DNA of 64,000 nucleotides, from NCBI RefSeq assembly GCF_022900255.1, contig NZ_JALIRM010000012.1:62001-126000 (forward strand), in the 5' to 3' direction. Of this stretch, positions 51,994 to 60,666 are shown one piece after another. The notes below the pieces were generated by a model that was given only the letters and a program-made list of their open reading frames with translations, did no database searches and had not been told where the DNA came from. Origin of the DNA: Lederbergia wuyishanensis (GTDB lineage: Bacteria; Bacillota; Bacilli; Bacillales; Bacillaceae_C). Numbering within the stretch: position 1 is the stretch's first letter; each line of letters begins with the position of its first letter. A program made the position numbers and the translations under genes.

Positions 51994-52884
51994 GTGTGGC
52001 AAGAAAAGATGGAGTTTTCTGGACCATATGATTTTGATTTGGCTTTGAGCAGATTAGCAATGGATCCGCTAAATATTGTGAACCAAAAAGAACGGTCCGT
52101 TAAAGTTCCTATTTATGATATAACGCCTGAAGTAGCGACAGTTCAGGCAATAGGATCCACGGATCAACCCGCATTTCTTATTAATGGTAAAAACTCTAAT
52201 ACTAAATCAGCAGTTATTGAAAAAATATCGAAAGTATTCCAATGGACAACACCCTTAGCGGAAATACAAAATCATTTTATATCAACATCTTTAAATAAGA
52301 TTTTCGAAACTCATAGAGGAACTCCAATTGTTTTAGATTTTTCACCATTTACGACACTCGTAAAATCGATTATTCATCAACAAGTGAATATGAAATTCGC
52401 TATTTCATTAACTGAAGAATTCGTTAAAACATTCGGTTTCCAAATCGACGATGTATATTTTTATCCATCACCTGAGACAATTGCTACTATACAACCAGAA
52501 ACGTTAAGAGCTTTAAAATTCAGTCAGAGGAAAGCGGAATACATCATCGGCTTAGCCGCACAAATTGTAAATGGTGAAATTAATTTAGAAAAGTTGTCAA
52601 AGCTGTCTGATGAAGAAATAATAAAATCATTAGTAAAAATACGGGGAATTGGACCTTGGACAGCTCAAAGCTTCCTACTTTTCGGGCTTGGAAGACCTAA
52701 TTTATTTCCTTTTGCCGACATAGGTTTGCAAAATGCAATAAAAGATCTCTATAGACTGGATCGAAAACCAACTAAAGAAGAAATGCTAGAATTTAGTAAT
52801 GAATGGCAACCTTACTTAAGCTATGCCTCCCTATATTTATGGAGAAGTATTGAACCGCCAATTAAAGAATTAATAGTAGAATGA
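51994..52884 (+). CDS. yfjP: DNA-3-methyladenine glycosylase (AlkA-like), YfjP
   Basis: 296 residues (YfjP 287). N-terminal AlkA_N-like domain, then the HhH-GPD fold: SIIHQQVNMKFA, the helix-hairpin-helix LVKIRGIGPWTAQSFLLFGLG and catalytic Asp in NLFPFADIGLQ. It removes alkylated purines in base excision repair. GTG at 51994 is chosen from GGAGGAG 6 nt upstream; an in-frame ATG at 51931 would lie before the hairpin. 9 bp before yfjO. Confidence 0.9.
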   Translation: MWQEKMEFSGPYDFDLALSRLAMDPLNIVNQKERSVKVPIYDITPEVATVQAIGSTDQPAFLINGKNSNTKSAVIEKISKVFQWTTPLAEIQNHFISTSLNKIFETHRGTPIVLDFSPFTTLVKSIIHQQVNMKFAISLTEEFVKTFGFQIDDVYFYPSPETIATIQPETLRALKFSQRKAEYIIGLAAQIVNGEINLEKLSKLSDEEIIKSLVKIRGIGPWTAQSFLLFGLGRPNLFPFADIGLQNAIKDLYRLDRKPTKEEMLEFSNEWQPYLSYASLYLWRSIEPPIKELIVE

Positions 52885-52893
52885 GATGATTTT

Positions 52894-54276
52894 ATGATAA
52901 ATTCGAATGAAATAACAATCAAAGTAAATCAACAATTCCCACTTACAATTAAACGACTTGGAATCAATGGGGAGGGAGTTGGCTATTTTAAAAAGAAGGT
53001 CGTATTTGTACCAGGTGCACTTCCAGGTGAAGAAGTAGTTGTAGAAGTGGTAAAAGTCCATCCTAAATTTTCGGAAGCTATTGTAAAGAAGGTCCGAAAA
53101 CGATCTCCTTTTAGAGTGAAAGCCCCTTGCCCTGTTTATGAACAATGTGGAGGGTGCCAGCTTCAGCATTTGCAATATGACCAACAGCTAAATGAAAAAC
53201 GCGATATATTAATCCAAGCACTTGAAAGACATACGAGATTTGCATTAGAAGATTTAGATATCCGTGAAACAATTGGTATGGAAGATCCTTGGAAATATCG
53301 TAATAAAAGCCAATTTCAGTTACGTGAAATGAACGGACGAATTATCGCAGGATTGTACAGTATGAATTCACATCGACTAATCAGTGTACCTGAGTGCATT
53401 GTCCAGCATCCTGCAACTAATAAAGTGAACAATGTGATGAAGAAAATTTTTGAAGACTTTAAGGTGCCCATTTATAATGAAAAAACTAAAAAAGGAATTG
53501 TGAAAACAATTGTAACCCGTGTAGGCGTGCAAACAGGTCAAGTTCAAGTAGTCATTGTAACTGCTGGGGAGAAGCTTCCACGTAAAGAAGTAATAGCTGA
53601 AGAAATAAAGAAGCGACTTCCAGAAGTAGTATCCGTCATGCAAAATATTAATCCAAAACAAACATCGCTTGTGTTTGGCGAAAAAACACTTAATATAACG
53701 GGAAAAGAATTCATTGATGAGAAAATGAATGAATTTACATATGAACTCTCTGCCCGTGCATTTTTCCAATTAAATCCCGAGCAAACTGTGAAGCTATACG
53801 ATGAAGTAAAAAAAGCAGCAGGGCTTACCGGAAAGGAAAAAATTGTAGATGCCTATTGCGGTTCAGGTACAATTGGCTTATGGCTAGCTGAAGATGCCGC
53901 AGAAATTCGTGGAATGGATATAATACCTGAATCAATTGAAGACGCGAAGAAAAATGCCCTGAAACATGGTGTTACTAAGGCAAAATATGAAACCGGAAAA
54001 GCTGAAGATATTTTACCAAAATGGCTAAAGCAAGGGTGGCATCCAGATGTAGTCATTGTCGACCCTCCACGAACAGGTTGTGATCCAAAATTTTTACAAA
54101 CACTATTAAAAATAAAACCGAAGAAATTTATTTATGTTTCCTGCAACCCTTCTACCTTAGCGAAGGATTTGCAATCCATAAGCCACATGTATGAAGTTAA
54201 GTATATTCAGCCTGTCGATATGTTTCCTCAGACAGCACATGTGGAATCAATATCGAAACTTGTTTTAAAAAAGTAA
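52894..54276 (+). CDS. yfjO: 23S rRNA/tRNA uracil-C5 methyltransferase (RlmD/TrmA family), YfjO
   Basis: 460 residues. An N-terminal TRAM domain ([32 protein letters not shown]), a 4Fe-4S motif [14 protein letters not shown] (C-x5-C-x2-C, with another Cys downstream), and a SAM domain with [44 protein letters not shown] and the catalytic Cys in [13 protein letters not shown]. Methylates a uridine to m5U; the target is not certain between the two Bacillus paralogues. Synteny with yfjP supports YfjO. Confidence 0.9.
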   Translation: MINSNEITIKVNQQFPLTIKRLGINGEGVGYFKKKVVFVPGALPGEEVVVEVVKVHPKFSEAIVKKVRKRSPFRVKAPCPVYEQCGGCQLQHLQYDQQLNEKRDILIQALERHTRFALEDLDIRETIGMEDPWKYRNKSQFQLREMNGRIIAGLYSMNSHRLISVPECIVQHPATNKVNNVMKKIFEDFKVPIYNEKTKKGIVKTIVTRVGVQTGQVQVVIVTAGEKLPRKEVIAEEIKKRLPEVVSVMQNINPKQTSLVFGEKTLNITGKEFIDEKMNEFTYELSARAFFQLNPEQTVKLYDEVKKAAGLTGKEKIVDAYCGSGTIGLWLAEDAAEIRGMDIIPESIEDAKKNALKHGVTKAKYETGKAEDILPKWLKQGWHPDVVIVDPPRTGCDPKFLQTLLKIKPKKFIYVSCNPSTLAKDLQSISHMYEVKYIQPVDMFPQTAHVESISKLVLKK

Positions 54277-54300
54277 AACAATAATAAACATCTTCAATCT

Positions 54301-54348
54301 GACCCGGTATTCGTGAAAATAAACATTTCCGATATCCGGGTCTTTTTC
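54301..54348 (+). terminator. Intrinsic terminator after yfjO
   Basis: GACCCGGTATTCG pairs with CGATATCCGGGTC around a 16-nt loop, then five Ts. Confidence 0.85.
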
Positions 54349-54677
54349 TGTCTGATCCTTACATGAATCTATTATCGACATGGATTGTTTGAGTATTGTA
54401 CAAAATGAATAGGACTATTGAATCCAGCGAGGATGGATATTTATTTTGGAATGTGAAATCGATTGGATTGAAAACATCAGAAATTTATGTCGAAAAGTAG
54501 TTCAATACTAACGCAGTAAAGTCGATGTTTGTGGTCAAATTATCTTTCCTTTAAGTAAAAATATATTACTAGTATGGATTCCCTTTATTTATGAGGTAAT
54601 TTATAAATAACTGGAGTCATCAAAGATACGGCAACCAGACAAATTGTGCTATACTCTATAAGTTAAAAAAAGAAAAG
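54349..54677. other. Leader region of the ketosynthase-like gene
   Basis: About 330 bp without a gene. A TGCTATACT extended -10 lies at about 54650, and a TGTCGAA (Spo0A-box 7-mer) at 54488-54494. Both are weak evidence for control by sporulation/stationary-phase circuitry. Confidence 0.35.
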
Positions 54678-55874
54678 GTGGTATTCATTATAAACATCGT
54701 TTGTACCGGTTATGGTGTTGTTGCACCTAATACAACTAACATAGATCAATTTTTGTCTAACTTAATAAATGGCGTATGCTGTCTGGACGTTTATGAAGGA
54801 GAAGGTCCCAATAATGAGACGAACATTTTGGGGTTGATTAAGGAAGAATTGGATGAGGATAAGAAGCTAAAAAGACTTCCAAGGATAACAAAACTAGGTA
54901 TTAAAGCAGCAAAGGAAGCCATTGAATCTGCTAGATTAGAAGTTAAAGACAAAAAAGTTGGTCTTTTCTTTGGTATTTCACTCGGGGCCATCCGGGAAGA
55001 TGTTTTCCAGGATTCCCTTCTCTATACACACCAAGATCAATTTCGGAAAATCCCCATCACCTTAGCTCATTATTGCAACTATCACAGTATTACTGCTGCA
55101 ATCGGACATGAAATTGGTACAAATGGAATCACAAGGACCATTTCGACTGGATGTACCTCCAGTTTAGAAGCGATTGAGGAAGCGATGGTTTATCTTAAGA
55201 GTGGAAAGATCGATGTAGCCATTGTTGGTGGAAGCGACAGCCCGATTTGCAAAGGAACAACCTATGGATTTGCGAAAACAAGAGTCATTCCTTTGGATCA
55301 GTCCTTAGAAGAAGGAGCGGTTCCCTTTCAAGAGAGTAGTAAAGGGTTTGCGATGTCCGAAGCATCTGGTGTCATTGTATTGGAAAGGGAAGAAGATGCA
55401 GTCAATCGAGGAGCTAATATTAGAGGGGAAATTGTCGATATTATTTCTAATAATGATGGAATCTATATTTTCTCTTTGGATGAAATAGGAGACCAAATGA
55501 AACAGGCATTACAAGAAGTAACAGAGAATCGAGTTCCGGATTACATCAGTAGTCAAGCACTTGGCATTCAAATCAACGATCAGATTGAAAAAAGATGCTC
55601 GAAGGAATTATTTGACCACAAAATACCGTACACTTCGATTAAAAGCATGTATGGAAATCCATTTGGAGTTACCGGAATCCTACAGGTTATCGCTTCTCTA
55701 CTGAGCATTGAGCATAGCTTTATTCCTCCTACCATTCGGACATCAAAGGCTGGTTACGAAGAGATGAACATTATTACACAGACAAAATTTCAAGAAGTAA
55801 ACGAAGTGGCTATTACTAACCATGGATATGGTGGTAATAATGCATGTGCTTATATCAAAAAATGTTCTGAGTAA
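54678..55874 (+). CDS. Ketosynthase-like protein lacking both catalytic histidines
   Basis: Up to 398 residues with the thiolase/FabF fold. The nucleophile is kept in TISTGCTSSLEAIEEA (Cys159). The first active-site His of HGTGT is Gln (SSQALGIQIND, Gln293) and the GHTxG His is Asn (SMYGNPFGVTG, Asn327). Lys322 and the gate GYGGNN remain. Condensation by decarboxylation is unlikely; it may bind or transfer an acyl group. The GTG at 54678 lies inside the AAAAGGTGG site, so the true start may be ATT at 54687. A histidine kinase gene follows within 10 bp. It breaks the yfjO-yfjN synteny. Confidence 0.8.
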   Translation: MVFIINIVCTGYGVVAPNTTNIDQFLSNLINGVCCLDVYEGEGPNNETNILGLIKEELDEDKKLKRLPRITKLGIKAAKEAIESARLEVKDKKVGLFFGISLGAIREDVFQDSLLYTHQDQFRKIPITLAHYCNYHSITAAIGHEIGTNGITRTISTGCTSSLEAIEEAMVYLKSGKIDVAIVGGSDSPICKGTTYGFAKTRVIPLDQSLEEGAVPFQESSKGFAMSEASGVIVLEREEDAVNRGANIRGEIVDIISNNDGIYIFSLDEIGDQMKQALQEVTENRVPDYISSQALGIQINDQIEKRCSKELFDHKIPYTSIKSMYGNPFGVTGILQVIASLLSIEHSFIPPTIRTSKAGYEEMNIITQTKFQEVNEVAITNHGYGGNNACAYIKKCSE

Positions 55875-55884
55875 TGACCAGGGA

Positions 55885-57330
55885 GTGATTATTACGGTTA
55901 TCGGATTGTTAATTTGCACAATTGGACTCATACCGATTGTGTTAGCGATTAATATCAAGAAGATATATAGAGAGTCCAAACTGTCCAGAGGGTTATTTTT
56001 CTATATGATCTTTATTACGGTATGGCAGATTGATATAGGGGTTCTTTATTTTAATGAAGTATGGAGTGAAAAAACGGTTCTTTTTCTCTTTAAGCTCTTT
56101 CGAATAGGTCCTACTTTTGCGGTTGTGATGATTTTTTATATTGCCTACCTGATTTTAGAAGGTGAGCCAACTACACAGGGCAATCACAAATGGTTAAATA
56201 GAAACATTAAGAAACTATTCAACAAGAAAATTCTCAATCTACTGATTACCCTTAGTTCCATTATCTATCTTATAAATTGGACCGATTTAGGAATCTCTGG
56301 CTTGGAACTGAGGACTGGAAGTTATTCATCTATCAGTTTTTATTTTCCGGCGTATGGACCATTTCATCTGATATATATTTTGTATGAGGCTAGTTTTATA
56401 TTTATTTTGATATCCGTTTATTTGCTTTCAAAGACAATCGTAAATACTTTTATGATGAATTTCGTTAACATATTTTCAATCTATTCCCTTTTGCTTTTTT
56501 TTACGGGGTTTCTTAATTTCTCTCCAGAAACAGGAGCTGTATCCAGCAGCATTGCTGTAATCATTTTTTGTACGTTAATCATGTTCGAATTTGTAAAGCT
56601 GAATAACAATATGAAGCTGGACTACTATCAATTAATGCAAAGACAAATGAAGCTGGATTACACAGGCAGTTTGGCTGCGAGCTTAATACATGAGGTCAAA
56701 AATACGAATCAAATCATAAAAGGTTTTTCTAAGATGCTGGACAAGAGTGACTACATGACAGAAAGAGATCGAGGCTCTGTCGATATGATTTTGAGATCAT
56801 CGGAACATTTAGGCAAACTCGCTGATAACTATAAAGAATATATGAAGACTTCGAAGATAGAATTGAAAATAGATGATGTAGAGTCAGTAATTAATAATGC
56901 CATTGATTTTTCACAGGAAATTTTGAATGAAAACCAGGTGAAAATTGAATTCACAAACCATTACAAGCCACTTAAGGCTTTTATAAATAAAACATATCTT
57001 GAGCAGGTTTTCATCAATCTCATCAAAAATAGTGTCGAGGCGATTCCGGCCAACAGGGAAAGTAGGAAAATAAGCATTAAAACCGAAATTGTTGATAATA
57101 ATATCGTTATACATTTTTCAGACACAGGAAAAGGAATCCATATTGAAAACTGGAAAAGCGTTTTTGATCCTTTTATGTCTTTTAAAGATAAAGGGATGGG
57201 ATTAGGACTCCCTTTTGTCAAAAAGATGATTATTGAGCATTTAGGGAATGTCTATATCGTTGAAAGTTCTCCCGAAGGAACCCGTTTCCTAATTGAGATA
57301 CCACAGAATGGAATATTAAATATGCAGTAA
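55885..57330 (+). CDS. Membrane sensor histidine kinase coupled to the ketosynthase-like gene
   Basis: About 481 residues. Seven to eight N-terminal membrane helices (from VIITVIGLLICTIGLIPIVLAI to AVIIFCTLIMFEFV) with no large outside domain, then a kinase core: phospho-acceptor SLIHEVKNTNQIIKGF, N box VFINLIKNSVEAI, G1 SDTGKGI and G2 GMGLGLPFVKK. This layout suits a lipid or small hydrophobic ligand sensed in the membrane. No response regulator is adjacent. Start is uncertain: AGGGAGTG is followed by GTG and ATT codons rather than ATG. An ATG at 55822 inside the upstream gene lacks a site. Confidence 0.85.
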   Translation: MIITVIGLLICTIGLIPIVLAINIKKIYRESKLSRGLFFYMIFITVWQIDIGVLYFNEVWSEKTVLFLFKLFRIGPTFAVVMIFYIAYLILEGEPTTQGNHKWLNRNIKKLFNKKILNLLITLSSIIYLINWTDLGISGLELRTGSYSSISFYFPAYGPFHLIYILYEASFIFILISVYLLSKTIVNTFMMNFVNIFSIYSLLLFFTGFLNFSPETGAVSSSIAVIIFCTLIMFEFVKLNNNMKLDYYQLMQRQMKLDYTGSLAASLIHEVKNTNQIIKGFSKMLDKSDYMTERDRGSVDMILRSSEHLGKLADNYKEYMKTSKIELKIDDVESVINNAIDFSQEILNENQVKIEFTNHYKPLKAFINKTYLEQVFINLIKNSVEAIPANRESRKISIKTEIVDNNIVIHFSDTGKGIHIENWKSVFDPFMSFKDKGMGLGLPFVKKMIIEHLGNVYIVESSPEGTRFLIEIPQNGILNMQ

Positions 57331-57340
57331 TGATAAGAAT

Positions 57341-57372
57341 GGAATCCGCTTGAATAAAGCGGGTTCTTCTTG
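57341..57372 (+). terminator. Terminator after the histidine kinase
   Basis: GAATCCGCTT pairs with AAGCGGGTTC around a 6-nt loop and is followed by TTCTT. Confidence 0.65.
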
Positions 57373-57489
57373 GTAACAAATAGCAATACATGCAATAAGT
57401 CGGATAGTCAGCTCTGTTAGTAATGGTATATTATCCCTATTTACGGGTGAATTGAAAATCGTGATAATTAGAACATTGGAAAAAAATAT

Positions 57490-57783
57490 ATGGGAGGATT
57501 CATCATATCTTACGCAACCAAGATAGTAAAACAGGTGATGGACGACGTATTTTTTAGGAAAGGCTTTTCCAATACGTTAACTGGAGGCGTTTTTGAAGCA
57601 AGAGAGGCTATACTTGATAAATTTCTATTTTTAATCAATGAGGGTATTAAAAAAGAAGATGAACAGGAAATGAAACAGTATCTCATTGATGAATGTCATT
57701 ATACGGAGCATGAAATACGAGCGGCAATGAAAGGGAAAGTTGCTCTACACGGCTATGCAGAATGTATTAAGCTATTTAAATAG
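57490..57783 (+). CDS. Hypothetical protein (97 aa or less)
   Basis: Hydrophilic, helical: VKQVMDDVFFRKGFSNTLTGGVFEAREAILDKFLFLINEGIKKEDEQEMKQYLIDECHYTEHEIRAAMKGKVALHGYAECIKLFK. I recognise no domain. The strong GGGAGG site lies after the only good ATG (57490), so the real start may be an ATC/ATA a few codons in. It lies after the kinase terminator in the same insert, and may be its partner or a separate unit. Confidence 0.55.
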   Translation: MGGFIISYATKIVKQVMDDVFFRKGFSNTLTGGVFEAREAILDKFLFLINEGIKKEDEQEMKQYLIDECHYTEHEIRAAMKGKVALHGYAECIKLFK

Positions 57784-57900
57784 AATATCATTACCAGCAG
57801 TTCTATACATTGTTGGTATATATTATAGACGAGAGTTAACCTATAGGGGTTTTTTGCCTTTGAATTCAATAAAATTGAATAAAAAACGAACCAATAATAA

Positions 57901-57936
57901 TGAACCTAAGGAATTATCTAAGGGTTCTCTTTTTAT
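57901..57936 (+). terminator. Probable terminator after the 97-residue gene
   Basis: GAACCTAAG pairs imperfectly with TAAGGGTTC, followed by CTTTTT. Confidence 0.5.
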
Positions 57937-58018
57937 TACTCTGTGATTACTGGTTGAAGTAGAACTCTTGTTTCCGGATTATAGAAGTAATAATGGACAA
58001 TGCAAGAGAGTTTACTAC

Positions 58019-58135
58019 ATGAAATCTTTTGTGATAACCATTATTGATGATGTAGATATATTTGATAGTCGTTGGGTGATAGTGGATCAAGATAAGAAAG
58101 AAGTAGAAGCTAATTTAATTGAAGCGAAGGAATAG
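58019..58135 (+). CDS. Doubtful short ORF (38 aa)
   Basis: MKSFVITIIDDVDIFDSRWVIVDQDKKEVEANLIEAKE: acidic, regular codons, but only a weak AGAGAG before the ATG and no terminator. It may be a chance frame or a gene remnant in this otherwise empty 570-bp stretch. Confidence 0.25.
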   Translation: MKSFVITIIDDVDIFDSRWVIVDQDKKEVEANLIEAKE

Positions 58136-58370
58136 CAAAAACAAACTTGATTTTATTTTTCCTATCTCTTAAACCCTTTTGGTTTGATTTTTTTTTTTGC
58201 ACTTTTTATTAGATAATATTAATATATAAAATGATCAAAATTTACTTTAGATTGATAAAAAGTTATTAAGCACGGTATAAGTGTAAAAGAGGCAGGGTTA
58301 TTTTTGCTTTTTATTTTTGGGGGACAGGGGCTTGTACGGTGTCTCATAATGAGAGGATTTGAATTTGAAT

Positions 58371-59333
58371 ATGATAAATAATTTTTGGCGTGATTTACCA
58401 CGACCTTTTTTTATACTGGCACCAATGGAAGAAGTGACGGATGTTGTTTTCCGCCATGTAGTGAGTGAAGCAGCCAGGCCAGATGTGTTTTTTACAGAGT
58501 TTACAAACTCGGAGAGTTATTGTCACCCTCAGGGGATTCAGAGTGTGCGTGGGCGTTTGACTTTTACAGAGGATGAACAACCGATTGTAGCGCATATATG
58601 GGGGGATAAGCCTGAATACTTTCGACAAATGAGTATTGGTATGGCTGAACTAGGCTTCCGGGGTATAGATATCAATATGGGTTGTCCTGTACCTAATGTG
58701 GCACAGCATGGGAAGGGAAGTGGCCTTATTTGTCGTCCAGAAGTTGCAGCAGATTTAATACAAGCATCAAAAGCAGGCGGATTGCCTGTGAGTGTAAAGA
58801 CAAGGCTTGGTTACACGGATGTAGACGAATGGCACGACTGGCTATCACACATATTGAAACAAGAAATTGCTAATCTTTCGATACATTTGCGTACAAGGAA
58901 GGAAATGAGCAAAGTAGATGCTCATTGGGAGCTAATTCCAGAGATTAAGAAACTTCGTGATCAGGTAGCACCAGAAACACTTTTGACGATCAATGGGGAT
59001 ATTCCTGATCGTCAAACTGGCTTGAAGCTCGTAGAACAATATGGTGTTGATGGGGTTATGATTGGGCGTGGTATTTTTAAAAATCCATTTGCCTTTGAAA
59101 AAGAACCGAAAGATCATAACAGTGAGGAATTGCTTGATCTCTTAAGATTGCATATGGATCTCCATGATAAATATTCAAAATTAGAATTACGTCCGTTTAA
59201 GGCTCTTCATCGTTTTTTTAAGATATATGTCAAAGGATTTCGAGGGGCGAGTGAATTAAGAAATCAATTAATGAGCACTAAGTCGACAGATGAAGTGCGT
59301 GCGATGCTCGATAACTTTGGGAATGAATGTTGA
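58371..59333 (+). CDS. dus: tRNA-dihydrouridine synthase, YfjN-like
   Basis: 320 residues. TIM-barrel flavoprotein: [61 protein letters not shown] (substrate loop with catalytic Cys), [32 protein letters not shown] and [15 protein letters not shown]. It reduces uridines in tRNA with FMN/NADPH. ATG at 58371 fits the YfjN N-terminus ([13 protein letters not shown]). In B. subtilis this gene adjoins yfjO, so the 54.3-58.3 kb segment is an insertion. Confidence 0.93.
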   Translation: MINNFWRDLPRPFFILAPMEEVTDVVFRHVVSEAARPDVFFTEFTNSESYCHPQGIQSVRGRLTFTEDEQPIVAHIWGDKPEYFRQMSIGMAELGFRGIDINMGCPVPNVAQHGKGSGLICRPEVAADLIQASKAGGLPVSVKTRLGYTDVDEWHDWLSHILKQEIANLSIHLRTRKEMSKVDAHWELIPEIKKLRDQVAPETLLTINGDIPDRQTGLKLVEQYGVDGVMIGRGIFKNPFAFEKEPKDHNSEELLDLLRLHMDLHDKYSKLELRPFKALHRFFKIYVKGFRGASELRNQLMSTKSTDEVRAMLDNFGNEC

Positions 59334-59381
59334 TGGGACTAGGGAACAGTGGAATGATGTGCCCCCCTGTCTAAATGAACT

Positions 59382-59435
59382 GCCCCCTTCCAAATGTTAG
59401 ACACAAATCTAACATTTGGAAGGGGGCTTTACTTC
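59382..59435 (+). terminator. Very strong intrinsic terminator after dus
   Basis: A perfect 20-bp stem (GCCCCCTTCCAAATGTTAGA and its complement) with a 6-nt loop, then TTTACTTCTTTTTT. Confidence 0.9.
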
Positions 59436-59678
59436 TTTTTTAATGACACAAACTAATTTATTCAGCTGATTTCATTGTTGCTTTATTAAAGGAAAAACAT
59501 TGACTTAAAAAGGATAAATTCTAAATATATATTGAATCCAATCCTTTTATTTTTTATGTTTATTGAAAAAGCCGTATCCGCTTTTGTCATATAATCTTTT
59601 AGAGTCAGGGCGAATGCCCAAGAACTTTTATCCGCTAATGCATAGTCTTTATTGACAAAGTAAATGAGGAGGATAAAA

Positions 59679-59948
59679 GTGCTTCCATATAATAATATAA
59701 ATGTTAATGCCCACAACTTATCAGATGAAGGGTTTCGTCAAGGCTTTGGTTTAGGTGGTCCAGGTTCGGGGTTCGGCTTTGCTCCTGGTCTAGGTTTAGG
59801 AGGTCCAGGTTCGGGCTTCGGGCTTTACCCTGGTTTAGGCTTTGGTGGCCCAGGTTATGGATATGGCTACCCTTATCCATATCCATACCCGCACTACCCA
59901 TATCCATACCACCACCATCATCATTACCCATATCATTATCATTACTAG
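59679..59948 (+). CDS. Gly/Tyr/Pro/His-rich low-complexity protein, probably spore coat
   Basis: About 89 residues. A short leader (LPYNNINVNAHNLSDEGFRQ), then three glycine repeats (GFGLGGPGSGFGFAPG, LGLGGPGSGFGLYPG, LGFGGPGYGYGYPYP), then a YPYPHYPYPYHHHHHYPYHYHY tail. GTG at 59679 follows GAGGAGGAT. Gly/Tyr-rich repeats with His tails recall spore coat and outer-layer proteins that cross-link through tyrosines. No signal peptide. Function inferred from composition only. Confidence 0.6.
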   Translation: MLPYNNINVNAHNLSDEGFRQGFGLGGPGSGFGFAPGLGLGGPGSGFGLYPGLGFGGPGYGYGYPYPYPYPHYPYPYHHHHHYPYHYHY

Positions 59949-60029
59949 AACGTTTTAGTATCTGAACTATTGTTATACTTCAAAGATAATAGAAAGCAGT
60001 AAAAGAAATAAACGATCACGGATCTGCTA

Positions 60030-60066
60030 AAAGAGGTGTCTCACGCTAAGGGAGACGCCTCTTAAT
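60030..60066 (+). terminator. Intrinsic terminator
   Basis: AAGAGGTGTCTC pairs with GGAGACGCCTCTT around an 8-nt loop, after the Gly/His-rich gene. Confidence 0.75.
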
Positions 60067-60319
60067 TATAACCTAGTGAGTTACAAGAAGGTCGTATATC
60101 CAGTAGAAAAGAAATTGAGACAGTTTTAAATGTCTCTAAAATTCTTTCCTAGGAGAGAGGCCATATTTTGAAGTAAATGAGTAGTGATGGTAAAAGGGAT
60201 GTAGAGTTATTTTTTTTTAAAAGATATTCATATCACTTTTCTTTCAAAATTACAAAAACGGAACATATACCCACATGCAAGAATATTTTGAAAGGATAAT
60301 ATAGAGGAGGTATGCTACA

Positions 60320-60616
60320 ATGGAACGTACTGTGCAAGATCAAAGGGATATGAAGCATCATCATGAAAAATGTAAACATCATTTGTATCAATTTGTACAA
60401 GTAGAATTAAATGACGGATCTGTTTACCAAGGTATTCTACACAGTTATGATCATGATAAAATGTATATTATTATGCCTAAAATGCATCATCCTATGTCAA
60501 TGGAATCAGATGAAAGCAGTAGTCGCTTATTTCCGTTCTTTGGACCTTTTGGATTATTTGGTTTCCCATTCTTTGGAATAAGAGTATTTGGACCATTTTT
60601 TCCATTTTTTATTTAA
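60320..60616 (+). CDS. Hypothetical protein with Sm-like core and aromatic tail (98 aa)
   Basis: Three parts are visible: a His/Lys-rich start (MKHHHEKCKHH), a beta segment YQFVQVELNDGSVYQGILHSYDHDKMYIIMP that resembles Sm/Lsm-type barrels, and a Phe/Gly/Pro C-terminus (LFPFFGPFGLFGFPFFGIRVFGPFFPFFI). AGGAGG lies 9 nt before the ATG. The tail could insert in a membrane or pack in a coat layer. No family recognised. Single gene with its own terminator. Confidence 0.6.
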   Translation: MERTVQDQRDMKHHHEKCKHHLYQFVQVELNDGSVYQGILHSYDHDKMYIIMPKMHHPMSMESDESSSRLFPFFGPFGLFGFPFFGIRVFGPFFPFFI

Positions 60617-60625
60617 AATACGAAT

Positions 60626-60666
60626 TAAAAAAGGCTTGCAGCTATTTGACCTGCAAGCCTTTTGTA
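60626..60666. terminator. Bidirectional terminator
   Basis: AAAAGGCTTGCAG pairs with CTGCAAGCCTTTT around an 8-nt loop between convergent genes. Confidence 0.85.

Noticed and set aside
54678-55874. Ordinary FabF or chain-length factor
   Set aside because: FabF needs both His residues and chain-length factors lose the Cys; here the Cys stays and both His are replaced.
57740-57946. 68-codon plus-strand ORF
   Set aside because: It starts inside the 97-residue gene, runs across a terminator-like hairpin and has no ribosome site.
59486-59716. 76-codon minus-strand ORF
   Set aside because: Antisense to the leader of the Gly/His-rich gene, with no ribosome site or recognisable protein character.
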